Below are positions 11,583 through 20,844 of a DNA stretch of 64,000 bases, in pieces. Location: NCBI GenBank assembly GCA_004138175.2, contig RYFE02000003.1:248001-312000 (forward strand). Direction: 5' to 3'. The position numbers were made by a program, and so were the translations under genes. The DNA comes from Chloroflexales bacterium ZM16-3 (GTDB taxonomy: Bacteria; Chloroflexota; Chloroflexia; Chloroflexales; Chloroflexaceae). The stretch's first letter is position 1; every line of letters starts with the position of its first letter. The notes beneath the pieces were generated by a model. It was not told the DNA's origin. It worked only from the letters and a program-made list of their open reading frames with translations, and did no database searches.

Positions 11583-11978
11583 ATGAAGCTTATCTTCGAC
11601 ATTCACCGCATCTTCGGGGAAATGGTCCTGCCGCTGCTGATCGTGATTGTGGCGATCTATATGACCGTCGTATTCAAGCCGGGGGCGGCCCGTGGGACGA
11701 TCGAGCGATTCTTCCCGGTGCTCGTTGACCTTCAGGTGGGGCTGGGGATCATCTACTGGGTGTTTCTGCTGACGCTGCCGGGTGGCGCGGCCCGCTTCCT
11801 GGGCTTCCCCTTCATCTTGCACCCGGTGCTCGGCCTGATTGCGGCTGGCCTGGCGCACATGGCCCTGGGGGCGAAGAACCCCCTGCGATCCCTGGGCCGC
11901 TGGGCACCGATGGCCTCGCTGGCGGTGCTGCTCATCCTGGTGCTGAGCAATATTATGATCGCGGCGGGTATGAAGTAG
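11583..11978 (+). CDS. Small integral membrane protein, unknown
   Basis: A 131-residue protein with about four hydrophobic segments (MVLPLLIVIVAIYMTVVF; LGIIYWVFLLTL; HPVLGLIAAGLAHMAL; ASLAVLLILVLSNIMI) and basic loops. I recognise no family. The ATG at 11583 is chosen because the first membrane helix follows soon after; upstream signals are weak (GAGG). It is monocistronic, with a clear terminator at 12001-12035. Confidence 0.7.
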   Translation: MKLIFDIHRIFGEMVLPLLIVIVAIYMTVVFKPGAARGTIERFFPVLVDLQVGLGIIYWVFLLTLPGGAARFLGFPFILHPVLGLIAAGLAHMALGAKNPLRSLGRWAPMASLAVLLILVLSNIMIAAGMK

Positions 11979-12000
11979 CTGTCGCCACAGATCTTCTTCC

Positions 12001-12035
12001 ACAGGGGCCGACGCCGTATGGCGTCGGCCCCTTGT
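12001..12035 (+). terminator. Terminator of the membrane protein gene
   Basis: A stem of about 15 bp (CAGGGGCCGACGCC and complement) with loop GTAT. It lies 22 bases after the stop and also faces the 3' end of the convergent pxpC. Confidence 0.75.
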
Positions 12036-12039
12036 ATGA

Positions 12040-13056
12040 TCAGGCACCAGCGAGGTCGGCCAGCAGATCGCCCTCGCCAGGGTCCGGGCTGTGGGCCAGC
12101 GCGGCTGTCTGCTCGCGCAGAGCATCGTATGCCTCCTCCAGGCTTGTCGGCACGAGGCTCAGGCTGTCGCCGGGGAGCAGCTGGGCGGCTAGGGGCATGT
12201 CGGCTGCGATCAGCACACCGATCACCGGGTAGCCCCCGGTGGTCTGGGCGTCGGCCATCAGCAGGATGGGCGCACCGTCGGGGGGGATCTGGATGACGCC
12301 GGGGACGACGCCGAGCGAGGCCAGGCTACGCAGGTGGGCGTAGGGCAGGTGTAGCCCCTCTAGCCGGAAGCCCATGCGGTTGGATGTGGCGCTGACTCGC
12401 AGGGGCGCGGCGGCTAGAGACTCCAGGGCGTCTGGGGCGAAGCACTCCAGGTGCGGGCCGGGGATGAAGCGCAGGCGCGGCGCGGCAGTGTAGGGCGGGC
12501 GGGCAGACTCGGGCCAGCGCTGGCCGACGAGGGGGAGGAGGCCGGGCGCGGTGCGGCCTAGCGGCAGCTGGTCGCTCGCGCGCAGGGTGCGGCCATCTAG
12601 CCCGCCGAACCCACCGGCGAGGTCGGTGGAGCGCGACCCGAGGACGGGCGGGACATCTACGCCGCCAGAGATGGCCAGGTAGGCCCGCGCGCCCCATGCC
12701 TGGCGGCGTCCGGTCAGCCGCAGGGTCGCACCCGCACCGGCGCGGATCGCCGTCCAGAGCGGGACCGGCCTGTTATCGAGGCTGGCCCCGAGATCGGCCC
12801 CGGCCAGGGCGATGGTGGTCGCACGATGCAGGATCAGGGTCGCCCCGCCGGCTGTGATCTCAACCCCGGCGGCGCCGGGCGAGTTGCCCACCAGTTGGTT
12901 CGCGACAGTGAGGGCGAAGGTGTCGAGCGCGCCACCGGGCGAGACCCCGTAGCGCCGCGCGCCGGGCCGCCCGATGTCCTGGACGGTCATAAGCGGGCCG
13001 GCGGAGATGATCTCGATTGCAGATTGTAGATTGGTGATTGCAGATTGTTTGGGCAT
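12040..13056 (-). CDS. pxpC: 5-oxoprolinase subunit C (biotin-dependent carboxylase-like)
   Basis: A 338-residue PxpC/KipA-type protein (TVQDIGRPGARRYGVSPGGALDTFA, GGATL, LLMADAQTTGGYPVIG). With PxpA and PxpB it opens 5-oxoproline to glutamate using ATP. All three genes are present on this strand. The start at 13056 follows GAGGAG. Residues 6-16 (AITNLQSAIEI) are encoded by tandem GATTGCA repeats, an added N-terminal stretch before the conserved start of the domain; an in-frame ATG further downstream (PLMTVQD) could be the ancestral start. Confidence 0.92.
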   Translation of the reverse strand: MPKQSAITNLQSAIEIISAGPLMTVQDIGRPGARRYGVSPGGALDTFALTVANQLVGNSPGAAGVEITAGGATLILHRATTIALAGADLGASLDNRPVPLWTAIRAGAGATLRLTGRRQAWGARAYLAISGGVDVPPVLGSRSTDLAGGFGGLDGRTLRASDQLPLGRTAPGLLPLVGQRWPESARPPYTAAPRLRFIPGPHLECFAPDALESLAAAPLRVSATSNRMGFRLEGLHLPYAHLRSLASLGVVPGVIQIPPDGAPILLMADAQTTGGYPVIGVLIAADMPLAAQLLPGDSLSLVPTSLEEAYDALREQTAALAHSPDPGEGDLLADLAGA

Positions 13057-13119
13057 TGGGTACTCCTCGTCTGGGCCATTTGTTGTGCAATCTGCAATCT
13101 GCAATCTGCAATCTACAAT
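13016..13119. repeat. GATTGCA / TGCAATC repeat pair around the pxpB-pxpC junction
   Basis: Tandem GATTGCA-like units (13016-13048) lie inside the pxpC start. Complementary GCAATCT units (about 13086-13112) lie in the gap before it and touch the pxpB stop. They can pair across the pxpC ribosome-binding site. Confidence 0.85.
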
Positions 13120-13757
13120 GACACAAACTGCACCCTATCGCCGGGGGCGAGGGCGGCGGGCGGGTGGGCGTGCGGGTCGAAGAGGCGCATGTCGGTGCGG
13201 CCGATCAGGTGCCAGCCGCCGGGCAGCCGGGCCGGGTAGATCCCGCTCAGGCCGGCGGCGATCGCCACCGAGCCGGGGGGGACGGCGCTGCGCGGGGTGG
13301 CCCGGCGCGGGATGCGCAGCGCCTCGGGCAGCGGGCCGATGTAGGGGTAGCCCGGCGCGAAGCCGATCATCATCACGCGGTAGGGGCCGGCGCAGTGGAG
13401 GGCGACCAGATCGGCGGGGGAGATCTTGAGCGCCCATGCGGCGTCCTCTAGATCAGGCCCGTCGGCACCGCCGTAGCGCACGGGGATGCGCACGAGGCGT
13501 CCGACGTCTGGCTCGGCGGGGCGGGCGCTGGCCAGCATGGCGCGCAGGTGCGCCTCGACGCCGACGTGGCTGACCGCGAGCGGGTCGAAGCAGACGAGCA
13601 ACGAGGCGATGGCGGGCACGACGGCGCTCAGCCAGAGCGGCGGGCTGGACTCAAGGGCAGTGGCCATCTCTAGGGCGGCCCGGTTGGCCTCCCCGCCGTC
13701 ACCCTCGGCCTCCATCAGCAGCGCGGAGTCACCCATCGGGCGGAAGATCCAGTTCAT
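13113..13757 (-). CDS. pxpB: 5-oxoprolinase subunit B
   Basis: A 214-residue PxpB/KipI-type protein. Diagnostic stretches are GDSALLMEAEG near the N-terminus, GFAPGYPYIG, and PGSVAIAAGLSGIYPARLPGGWHLIGRT, which matches the conserved PxGSVGIAGxQTGIYPxxSPGGWxxIGRT block. It forms the ATP-dependent complex with PxpC. Its ATG begins one base after the stop of the hemolysin III gene, so translation is coupled. Confidence 0.93.
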   Translation of the reverse strand: MNWIFRPMGDSALLMEAEGDGGEANRAALEMATALESSPPLWLSAVVPAIASLLVCFDPLAVSHVGVEAHLRAMLASARPAEPDVGRLVRIPVRYGGADGPDLEDAAWALKISPADLVALHCAGPYRVMMIGFAPGYPYIGPLPEALRIPRRATPRSAVPPGSVAIAAGLSGIYPARLPGGWHLIGRTDMRLFDPHAHPPAALAPGDRVQFVSL

Positions 13758-13758
13758 A

Positions 13759-14406
13759 TTAGATCACATACAGCAAGATCGCGAAGAAGTGCAGGATGCT
13801 GCCAGCCATCACAAAGAGGTGCCAGATCGCGTGGTGGTAGGGCAGGCGACGCCAGACGTAGAAGATCACGCCGAGGGTGTAGGCCAGCCCGCCGGATGCC
13901 AGCAAGATGATGCCGGGCAGCGGCAGCGCCTCCATCATCGGACGAATCGCCAGCACCACCGCCCAGCCCATGCCGATGTAGAGGGCGAGCGAGATCGCGA
14001 CATGTCGGCGCAGCAGGGTCGTCTGGAAGGCCACGCCGAACAGGGCCAGCCCCCAGACGATCCCGAAGAGCGTCCAGCCAAGCGGGCCGCGCAGCGTCAC
14101 CAGGGTGAAGGGCGTGTAGGTTCCAGCAATCAGCAGGAAGATCGCCGCGTGGTCGAAGACCCTGAGCACCTTGTTGGCACGTGGCCCCTGGATGCTGTGG
14201 TAGAGCGTTGAGAAGAGGTAGAGGAAGATCAGCGTGGCCCCGTAGATGCTGACGCTGACGATGTACCATGCGTCGCCGTTGCGGCTGGCGAAGGCCACCA
14301 GCACCGCAAGCCCGGCGATGGACAGGGCCGTCCCGATCCCGTGGGTGATGGCGTTGGCGATGATCTCGCCCAGGCTGTAGCGTGGTGCTTGGCTGACTTC
14401 TTGCAT
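13759..14406 (-). CDS. trhA: Hemolysin III / TrhA-family membrane protein
   Basis: A 215-residue protein with seven hydrophobic segments. It carries the family features ITHGIG near the N-terminus, STLYHS, RVFDHAAIFLLIAGTYTPF and a C-terminal HHAIWHLFVMAGSILHFFAIL, the His/Asp/Ser set of the PAQR-like superfamily thought to bind zinc. The bacterial family is linked to membrane energetics; haemolysis is not implied. It sits between pxpA and pxpB with almost no spacing, an unusual insertion in this operon. Confidence 0.92.
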   Translation of the reverse strand: MQEVSQAPRYSLGEIIANAITHGIGTALSIAGLAVLVAFASRNGDAWYIVSVSIYGATLIFLYLFSTLYHSIQGPRANKVLRVFDHAAIFLLIAGTYTPFTLVTLRGPLGWTLFGIVWGLALFGVAFQTTLLRRHVAISLALYIGMGWAVVLAIRPMMEALPLPGIILLASGGLAYTLGVIFYVWRRLPYHHAIWHLFVMAGSILHFFAILLYVI

Positions 14407-14420
14407 GACAGGCTCCTTGC

Positions 14421-15176
14421 TCAGTACGTCCGCACCTCAACGCCTGCGGCTGCGAGGCCCGCCCGCAGTGCGGCGGCGCGTGCGGCTGCGCCGGGGGTGT
14501 CGCCGTGGATGCAGAGCGTGTCGGCTTGTACGGGCACTTGGATGCCAGTGACGCTGAGGGCGAATCCACGGGCGCTGATACTGATAGCCTGTTGCAAGTT
14601 TCGGGCCGGGTCGGTGATCATGGCGTCGGGTAGGCTGCGGCTGCGCAGGCTGCCGTCGGGCTCGTAGGCCCGGTCGGCGAATGCCTCGCGGGCCACGCGC
14701 AGCCCAGCCGCATGGCCAGCATCGATGAGGGCAGATCCTGCGAGGCCAACCAGTACCAGATCCTGGCTGAAGGCGGCCACCGCGCGGGCGATGGCCTGGG
14801 CGATCAGCGGGGTGCGCGCGGCGTCGTTGTAGAGCGCGCCGTGGGCCTTCACGTGGCGCAGCTCCACGCCCTCGGCGCGGGCGATCGCGTGCAGCGCGCC
14901 GATCTGGGTCAGCACCAGATCCTCGATCTCAGCGGGGGCCATGGGGATGCTGCGCCGCCCGAAGCCCTGCATGTCAGGGTAGCCGGGGTGCGCGCCAATC
15001 GCCACGCCCAGCGCTTTGCAGAGCCGCACCGTCTGCCGCATCGTCGTCGGGTCGCCGGCGTGCCCGCCGCATGCCACGTTCGCCGAGGTGACGTGGGGCA
15101 GCACCGCCGTGTCGTCGCCCATGGGCCACGGCCCGAAGCTCTCGCCACAGTCGCAGTTTAGGTCGATGGCTGGCAT
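14421..15176 (-). CDS. pxpA: 5-oxoprolinase subunit A (LamB/YcsF family)
   Basis: A 251-residue LamB/YcsF protein: [12 protein letters not shown] at the N-terminus, [30 protein letters not shown] and [18 protein letters not shown] are all hallmark blocks. It is the catalytic hydrolase subunit of the PxpABC 5-oxoprolinase, which disposes of spontaneously formed pyroglutamate. It is the first gene of the leftward operon pxpA-trhA-pxpB-pxpC. The upstream region carries a MITE-like palindrome that may separate it from its promoter. Confidence 0.93.
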   Translation of the reverse strand: MPAIDLNCDCGESFGPWPMGDDTAVLPHVTSANVACGGHAGDPTTMRQTVRLCKALGVAIGAHPGYPDMQGFGRRSIPMAPAEIEDLVLTQIGALHAIARAEGVELRHVKAHGALYNDAARTPLIAQAIARAVAAFSQDLVLVGLAGSALIDAGHAAGLRVAREAFADRAYEPDGSLRSRSLPDAMITDPARNLQQAISISARGFALSVTGIQVPVQADTLCIHGDTPGAAARAAALRAGLAAAGVEVRTY

Positions 15177-15577
15177 ATGTGTTGAGGCAATACCGCAGAA
15201 GGAACCCTATGCGACGCCGCCCGCCGGGGGCTGAAGCCTCCGGCTCAGTCTACGAAGGCCGCTTCAGCGGCCTCAGACAGGCCGCTGAAGCGGCCTTCGT
15301 AGACTGAAGCCGCCCGTTTACGGGCCGGGCGCTCAGGGTGACAGGGTTCCTTCTGCGCTACTGCGTGTTGAGCGTTGCGTGTTGAGCGAGGCTCATCGCT
15401 CAATCTGCAATCTGCAATCTGCAATCGTACAGGGGAGGGTAGCACAGGGCCGGGGTTTGTGCAATGGGACGGCGCGATCTCGCTTGACGGGCAGTGTATG
15501 ATACAGTTGCACCAATCATACTGAATTTACATCAACGGAACGCTACGCGGGCACCCCCACCCCGAGCGGAGGAGCCG
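15177..15577. promoter_or_regulatory. Divergent region between pxpA and the second giant regulator
   Basis: About 400 bases with no gene. It is mostly filled by the MITE-like element and tandem repeats, leaving roughly 150 bases before the regulator start (15430-15577), where the promoter should lie. I cannot place -35/-10 boxes with confidence. Confidence 0.5.
15186..15365. mobile_element. MITE-like palindromic element, second copy
   Basis: Ends are inverted repeats: GCAGAAGGAACCCT (15195-15208) and AGGGTTCCTTCTGC (15343-15356), with a looser outer match. A long hairpin (TCTACGAAGGCCGCTTCAGC and complement) fills the middle, and GCCCGTTTACGGGC follows. The related copy at 11263-11422 shares ends, order and parts of the hairpin. 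No coding capacity. Tandem TGTTGAGCG and TCTGCAA units follow up to 15425. Confidence 0.65.
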
Positions 15578-18500
15578 ATGCACGACGATGGCACGTTTGG
15601 CCGGCTGCTGCGACAGCTGCGCCGTGCCCGCGACCTGACTCAGGAGGATCTGGCGCGGGCGGCCTTCTGCGCAATCGACACGGTTAAGAAGCTCGAAGCT
15701 GGTCGGCGGCGGCCCTCGCGCCAGCTGGTCGCTCAGCTCGCCGACGTGCTCGGGCTGGATCCTGCCGAGCGACCGGCCTTCCACGCTGCAGCCCGGGAGG
15801 GTGCCGTCCTGGAGCCAGGTCTCGTGGGCGATGGCGTCGCGGCACCCAGGCTGCGCGTGCAGCTGCTCGGCGACTTTGTCCTCTGCATCGGCGACCAGCC
15901 GGCGGTCGCCGTGGGCGCCCTGCGGCTGCGGTCGCTGCTGGCCTACTTGATCACTCACTACCCGGTACCGCAGCTACGGCGGCACCTGGCGGCCCTCCTC
16001 TGGCCCGACATGCCTGAGCCGCACGCCAACAATAACTTGCGGCAACTGATCTACCAGCTGCGCCAGGTGATCCCTGGGGTCGATCAGATTTTCAGTATTG
16101 GCGGACAGCTGATCGACTGGAACAAGCAGGTGGCGCTCGACGCCGATGTGATCAGGTTCACTCAGGCGATCGCCCGGGCCGACGCCGCAGACCGGGGCAC
16201 CGACTTGGCCGCGGCCCGGGCCGCCCTCGATCAGGCGGTTAGCCTCTACGGCGGTGATCTGATGCCGGGCTGCTACGACGAGTGGCTCGTGCCGGAGCGC
16301 GAGCGGCTGCGCGCCCTCTGGCTCCAGGCACTCGCGCGCCTGACGCGCCTTCTAGCGGTTCAGGGCGACCATGACGGGGCGCTCTACTATGCCCAGAATC
16401 TCGCCCAGGCCGACCCGCTCGACGAGGCGGCCGCCATCACCCTGATCCGGCTACTCGCCGCTCGCCATGATCGCGCGGGTGCCCTACGGGCCTACCAGAC
16501 TCTATCCGACACGCTCAGCCGTGAGCTAGGTGTTGAGCCAGGCGCGACGGCACGCAGGCTCTACGCGGCGCTACTGCGCGCCGAAAACACCCCGCCCGCG
16601 CTGCCGACCATACCGCAGAAGCCGACCGCATCGACCCTGATCGGGCGGAGGAGCGAGTGGGAGGAGCTCCACAATGCCTGGCATCGAGCTTGCGCCGGCA
16701 CGCCTCAACTCGCACTCATCTGCGGCGAGGCCGGCATCGGCAAGTCACGCCTGAGCGAGGAGCTGTATGCCCTGGCCGGCGGCGAGACGTCTGCGGCAGT
16801 GGCGCGCTGCTACGCCTCCGAGGGCGAGTTGGCCCTGGGGCCAGTGATCACCTGGCTGCGCAACGAGCGGCTGAGACCGCACCTCGCCCAGCTGCCGCCG
16901 GTCTGGCTGGCCGAGGTGGCCCGCGTCATGCCCGAGCTGTCGATAGAACTGCCGGATCTCCCGTCGCCCGCGCCAATCAGCGAGTATGGCCAGCGCCAGC
17001 GATTCTTCGAGGCGCTGGCGCGCGCGGTGCTGGTCGCCCCGCCGCCACGGCTGCTAATCATCGACGACCTGCAGTGGTGCGACCAGGAGACGATCGAGTG
17101 GCTGCACATGCTGCTGCGCTTTGACCCGGCAGCCCAACTGCTAGTGGTAGCCACCCTGCGCGACGACGAGCTACCAGCGCAACATCCCGCCCGCGGGCTC
17201 TTCCGCCAGCTTCGGCGTGACTCCTGTCTGGTGGAGATTACGCTGCACCCTCTCGACGCCGCCGAGACAGCCCATCTGGCCGCCCAAGTCGTCGGCCACG
17301 AGATCGATGATGTGTTCGCCATGCGCCTGTACCGCGAGGCCGAGGGCAACCCGCTGTTCATCGTCGAGCTGATCCAGGTCGGCGATCTGCCGCCACCGGC
17401 GACTGATCGAATGCTGCCGGCTCCCATCCAGGCGGTGATCGCCGGGCGGCTCGCCCAGCTCTCCGAGCAGGCCCGTGATGTGGCCCATCTGGCGGCAACG
17501 GTTGGCCGCGAGTTCGGGATCGATCTGCTGGTTGGCGCCAGCGGTGTGGCCGACGAGCTGATCGCGCATGCGCTGGACGAGCTCTGGCAGCGGCGGATCA
17601 TCCGCGAGCAGGGCGCGGGGCGCTACGACTTCAGCCACGATAAGCTGCGCGAGGTGGCCTACGCCCAGGTCGGCGTGCCCCAGCGCCGCCTGCTGCACCG
17701 CAGGATTGCCTACGCGCTCGAGTCGCTCTTCGGCGAAGACCGCGACACGCTGGCCGGACAGATCGCGGCTCACTACGACCGCGCCGGCAATACACCGCAG
17801 GCGCTGGATTTCTACGGGCGCGCCGCGCTGGTCGCACAGGGTGTGTTCGCTCACTCCGAGGCGGCCCAGCTCCTACGGCGCGGACTAGGGCTGCTGCCAT
17901 TGCTCCCGGCAGGCCGCAGCCGCAATGCGCGCGAGCTGGAGTTGCTTCAGGCCCTGGGACTCTCACTGGTTGCGCTGGAGGGCTATGGCTCCGCTGCGGT
18001 GACCGAGGCATATCACCGGACACGCGACCTCAGCGTGCTTCTGGGCCACCCTCCCAGCCCGCCGATCCTGCGTGCGCTGGTGCTGACCAGCATTAGCAAA
18101 ACTAACTACGATGCGGCGCTCGGCTTCGCCGAGCAGCTGCTCACCCAGGCTGAGCATCAGGGCGACCCGGTGATTGCGGTTGAGGGACATTATACGACCG
18201 GGGTGACGACCTTTTATCGGGCCGACTTTGTACGCTCGCGCCGTCATCTTGCTCAGGCAATTGCCCAATATGAGCCGTCCCGTCGCATGGCACATATCGC
18301 CGCGTTCGCTCAGGATCCACAGGTCGTTTGCCTGAATCGCTTGGCGCTCAACCTGCTCTGCCTGGGCTACCTTGATCAGGCCATTGCCCAGCAGCGGGCA
18401 GCGCTGACGGTAGCCGAGGAGATTGGGCACCCCTTCAGCCTGGGCTACTGTTTGGGCTGGGGCGCCCTGCTCCACTGTGTTCAGAGTGATATCCCCGCAT

Positions 18501-19093
18501 CCCGGGCCAGTGCCGAACGGGCGGTTGCGCTCGGCCACGAGCACCACCTCGGCCAGTGGCTGCCGATGGGCCAGGCCATCCTCGGGTGGACGCTCGCGAT
18601 GCAGACGACCCGCGCTGCCGACAGCGACGACGGGTTGGCACAGCTTCGCATTGGTGCCGAGGGCTTCCTCAGCACAGGCTTCATGGGGCTGAGGCCGTTC
18701 TATCTCGCCCTACGTGCCGAGGTCAGGCTGGCGCGCCAAGAGCCGGACGCGGCGCTGGCATTGCTCGACGAGGCACTTGCGCTGGCCAAGGCAAGTGGTG
18801 AGCGCTGGTATATGGCTGAGCTGTATCGATTCTACGGCGCGGCGCTGCTCGTATGCAGCGATCCTGGGCGGGCTGAGGCGTCGTTCCTCAGCGCGATCAC
18901 AGTGGCCAAGAACCAGCAGGCTCGGCTCTTTGAGCTGCGCGCCGCCCTTGAGCTGGCACGACTCTGGCAGACCTCCAATCGTGCGCACGAGGCCCGCCGC
19001 CTGCTGGGACCAGTCTACGATTGGTTCAGCGAGGGCCGCGACACGCCTGAGCTGCGCGAGGCAGCGCGGCTGCTCGCCGGGCTGCCCGTTTGA
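15578..19093 (+). CDS. Giant SARP-type regulator: HTH, BTAD, AAA ATPase, TPR
   Basis: A protein of 1171 residues. Residues 1-65 form an XRE-type helix-turn-helix (LLRQLRRARDLTQEDLARAA). A SARP winged helix and BTAD begin near residue 91 (LRVQLLGDFVLCIGDQPAV). An AAA-type ATPase follows, with Walker A GEAGIGKS near residue 380 and Walker B LLIIDDLQWCD near 493. The C-terminal half is TPR-like. Having both an XRE domain and a SARP DNA-binding domain in one chain is notable. The start follows CGGAGGAG. Target genes are unknown; the nearest downstream gene is the FAD oxidase. Confidence 0.88.
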   Translation: MHDDGTFGRLLRQLRRARDLTQEDLARAAFCAIDTVKKLEAGRRRPSRQLVAQLADVLGLDPAERPAFHAAAREGAVLEPGLVGDGVAAPRLRVQLLGDFVLCIGDQPAVAVGALRLRSLLAYLITHYPVPQLRRHLAALLWPDMPEPHANNNLRQLIYQLRQVIPGVDQIFSIGGQLIDWNKQVALDADVIRFTQAIARADAADRGTDLAAARAALDQAVSLYGGDLMPGCYDEWLVPERERLRALWLQALARLTRLLAVQGDHDGALYYAQNLAQADPLDEAAAITLIRLLAARHDRAGALRAYQTLSDTLSRELGVEPGATARRLYAALLRAENTPPALPTIPQKPTASTLIGRRSEWEELHNAWHRACAGTPQLALICGEAGIGKSRLSEELYALAGGETSAAVARCYASEGELALGPVITWLRNERLRPHLAQLPPVWLAEVARVMPELSIELPDLPSPAPISEYGQRQRFFEALARAVLVAPPPRLLIIDDLQWCDQETIEWLHMLLRFDPAAQLLVVATLRDDELPAQHPARGLFRQLRRDSCLVEITLHPLDAAETAHLAAQVVGHEIDDVFAMRLYREAEGNPLFIVELIQVGDLPPPATDRMLPAPIQAVIAGRLAQLSEQARDVAHLAATVGREFGIDLLVGASGVADELIAHALDELWQRRIIREQGAGRYDFSHDKLREVAYAQVGVPQRRLLHRRIAYALESLFGEDRDTLAGQIAAHYDRAGNTPQALDFYGRAALVAQGVFAHSEAAQLLRRGLGLLPLLPAGRSRNARELELLQALGLSLVALEGYGSAAVTEAYHRTRDLSVLLGHPPSPPILRALVLTSISKTNYDAALGFAEQLLTQAEHQGDPVIAVEGHYTTGVTTFYRADFVRSRRHLAQAIAQYEPSRRMAHIAAFAQDPQVVCLNRLALNLLCLGYLDQAIAQQRAALTVAEEIGHPFSLGYCLGWGALLHCVQSDIPASRASAERAVALGHEHHLGQWLPMGQAILGWTLAMQTTRAADSDDGLAQLRIGAEGFLSTGFMGLRPFYLALRAEVRLARQEPDAALALLDEALALAKASGERWYMAELYRFYGAALLVCSDPGRAEASFLSAITVAKNQQARLFELRAALELARLWQTSNRAHEARRLLGPVYDWFSEGRDTPELREAARLLAGLPV

Positions 19094-19205
19094 GACCCCG
19101 CTCCGTGCTAACGGCCTGTCCACCCTCCCACTAACGTTTGGCTAACGCCCTGCCTGTTACGCTACGGCAACCGTAGGCGAGAAGAAGCATACTCAGGAGG
19201 GCACA

Positions 19206-20612
19206 ATGGCGACTGCTCATGAGTTGGTTGGCACGCCACTGGACGAGGCCGCGCAGGCGCTGCGCGCGCAGATGCGCGGGGCTCTGGTTATGCCCGGCGA
19301 CCCAGACTACGACCAGTCCCGCGCGGTCTACAACGCGATGATCGACAAGCGCCCCGGGCTGATCGCCCGCTGCGCCGATGTGGCCGATGTGATCGCGGCG
19401 GTGAATGCCGCCCGCGCGCACGGCCTGCTGCTGGCGGTGCGCGGCGGCGGCCATAACGGCGGCGGGCTGGGCACCTGCGAGGGTGGGCTGGTGATCGACC
19501 TCTCGCCGATGAAGGGCATCCGGGTCGACCCGGCGGCGAAGACGGTGCGGGTCGGTGGCGGGGCCACATGGGCCGATGTCGACCACGCCACCCACGCCTT
19601 CGGCATGGCTACGCCCAGCGGGGTCATCGGCAGCACCGGGGTCGGCGGGCTGACCCTGGGCGGCGGGATCGGCCACCTGAGCCGCAAGTGCGGCCTGTCG
19701 ATCGATAACCTGCTGGAGGTCGACATGGTGCTGGCCGACGGCAGCTTCGTCACCGCTAACGCCAAGCAGCACCCCGACCTGTTCTGGGCCATCCGTGGCG
19801 GCGGCGGCAACTTCGGGGTGGTCACATCCTTCCTGTTCCGGCTGCACGCGATCGACACCGTCTATGGCGGCCCGATGCTCTGGCATATGGACCAGGCCGC
19901 CGAGGCCATGCGCTTCTACCGCGACACGATCAGCGGCGCGCCCGAGGATCTGAACGGATTCTTCGCCTTCCTGACCGTCCCGCCCGGCGCGCCTTTCCCC
20001 GAGGATCTCTGGATGAAAAAGATGTGCGGCGTAGTCTGGTGCTACACCGGGCCGCTGGAGCAGGCCGCGCAGGTGTTCGCGCCGATGCGGGCCTTCGGCC
20101 CGCCTGCGCTCGACTTCGTCGGCCCGCTGCCGCACCCGGCGCTGCAGGGCATGTTCGACCCGATCTACCCGTCCGGGATGCAGTGGTACTGGCGGGCCGA
20201 CTTCGTGAACGAGCTGAGCGAGCAGGCGATCGACCTGCACGTCAAGTACGGCTCGCAGATGCCGAGCATGCACTCGACCATGCACCTCTACCCGGTCGAC
20301 GGCGCCGTACACCGGGTCGGCAAGGACGCCACCGCCTTCAGCTTCCGTGACACGCGCTGGGCCGAGGTGATCGTCGGCGTCGATCCCGACCCGGCCAACG
20401 CCGATAGGATCACCCGCTGGTGCAAGGATTACTGGCTGGCGCTGCACCCGCACTCGGCCGGCGGGGCCTACGTCAACTTCATGATGGACGAGGGACAGGA
20501 GCGGGTGCAAGCCACCTACCGCGACAACTACGCCCGCCTGGCCAGGGTCAAGGCGCAGTACGACCCAGCCAACCTGTTCCGGGTCAACCAGAACATCAAG
20601 CCGGCTGCCTAG
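19206..20612 (+). CDS. FAD-dependent oxidoreductase with BBE domain
   Basis: A 468-residue FAD-linked oxidase. The PP-loop block AVRGGGHNGGGLG carries His83, the site of covalent 8-alpha FAD attachment. The second attachment Cys of bicovalent enzymes (in a CPxVG block) is absent: the matching place reads GVIGSTGVGG. The C-terminus (DPANLFRVNQNIKP) is the berberine-bridge-like domain. These enzymes oxidise alcohols, sugars or alkaloid-type substrates with O2 or another acceptor; the substrate is unknown. A CAGGAGG site precedes the start. Confidence 0.88.
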   Translation: MATAHELVGTPLDEAAQALRAQMRGALVMPGDPDYDQSRAVYNAMIDKRPGLIARCADVADVIAAVNAARAHGLLLAVRGGGHNGGGLGTCEGGLVIDLSPMKGIRVDPAAKTVRVGGGATWADVDHATHAFGMATPSGVIGSTGVGGLTLGGGIGHLSRKCGLSIDNLLEVDMVLADGSFVTANAKQHPDLFWAIRGGGGNFGVVTSFLFRLHAIDTVYGGPMLWHMDQAAEAMRFYRDTISGAPEDLNGFFAFLTVPPGAPFPEDLWMKKMCGVVWCYTGPLEQAAQVFAPMRAFGPPALDFVGPLPHPALQGMFDPIYPSGMQWYWRADFVNELSEQAIDLHVKYGSQMPSMHSTMHLYPVDGAVHRVGKDATAFSFRDTRWAEVIVGVDPDPANADRITRWCKDYWLALHPHSAGGAYVNFMMDEGQERVQATYRDNYARLARVKAQYDPANLFRVNQNIKPAA

Positions 20613-20681
20613 CGCAAAGCGCCTGAGCGCAGAGCGTAGTGCTGTACGCGATGTTGTAGCCCGATCAACGTGCGCTGGATC

Positions 20682-20718
20682 AGGGGCTTGAGCGTGACTT
20701 CGTCACGCTCAAGCCCCT
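20682..20718 (+). terminator. Terminator after the FAD oxidase gene
   Basis: A 17-bp stem (AGGGGCTTGAGCGTGAC and complement) with a 3-base loop, followed by a short T-run. Confidence 0.75.
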
Positions 20719-20844
20719 TTACTGTTGCGCCGTTGTCGGCCGCCGTCACCGGCGAGGATTTGCTGTGCTATACTTTTGTTAAAGGCTTAACCAATTATTG
20801 AGGAAAGGTTGCGGGCGCCGCGCGCCCGCGGAGGATCACGCACC

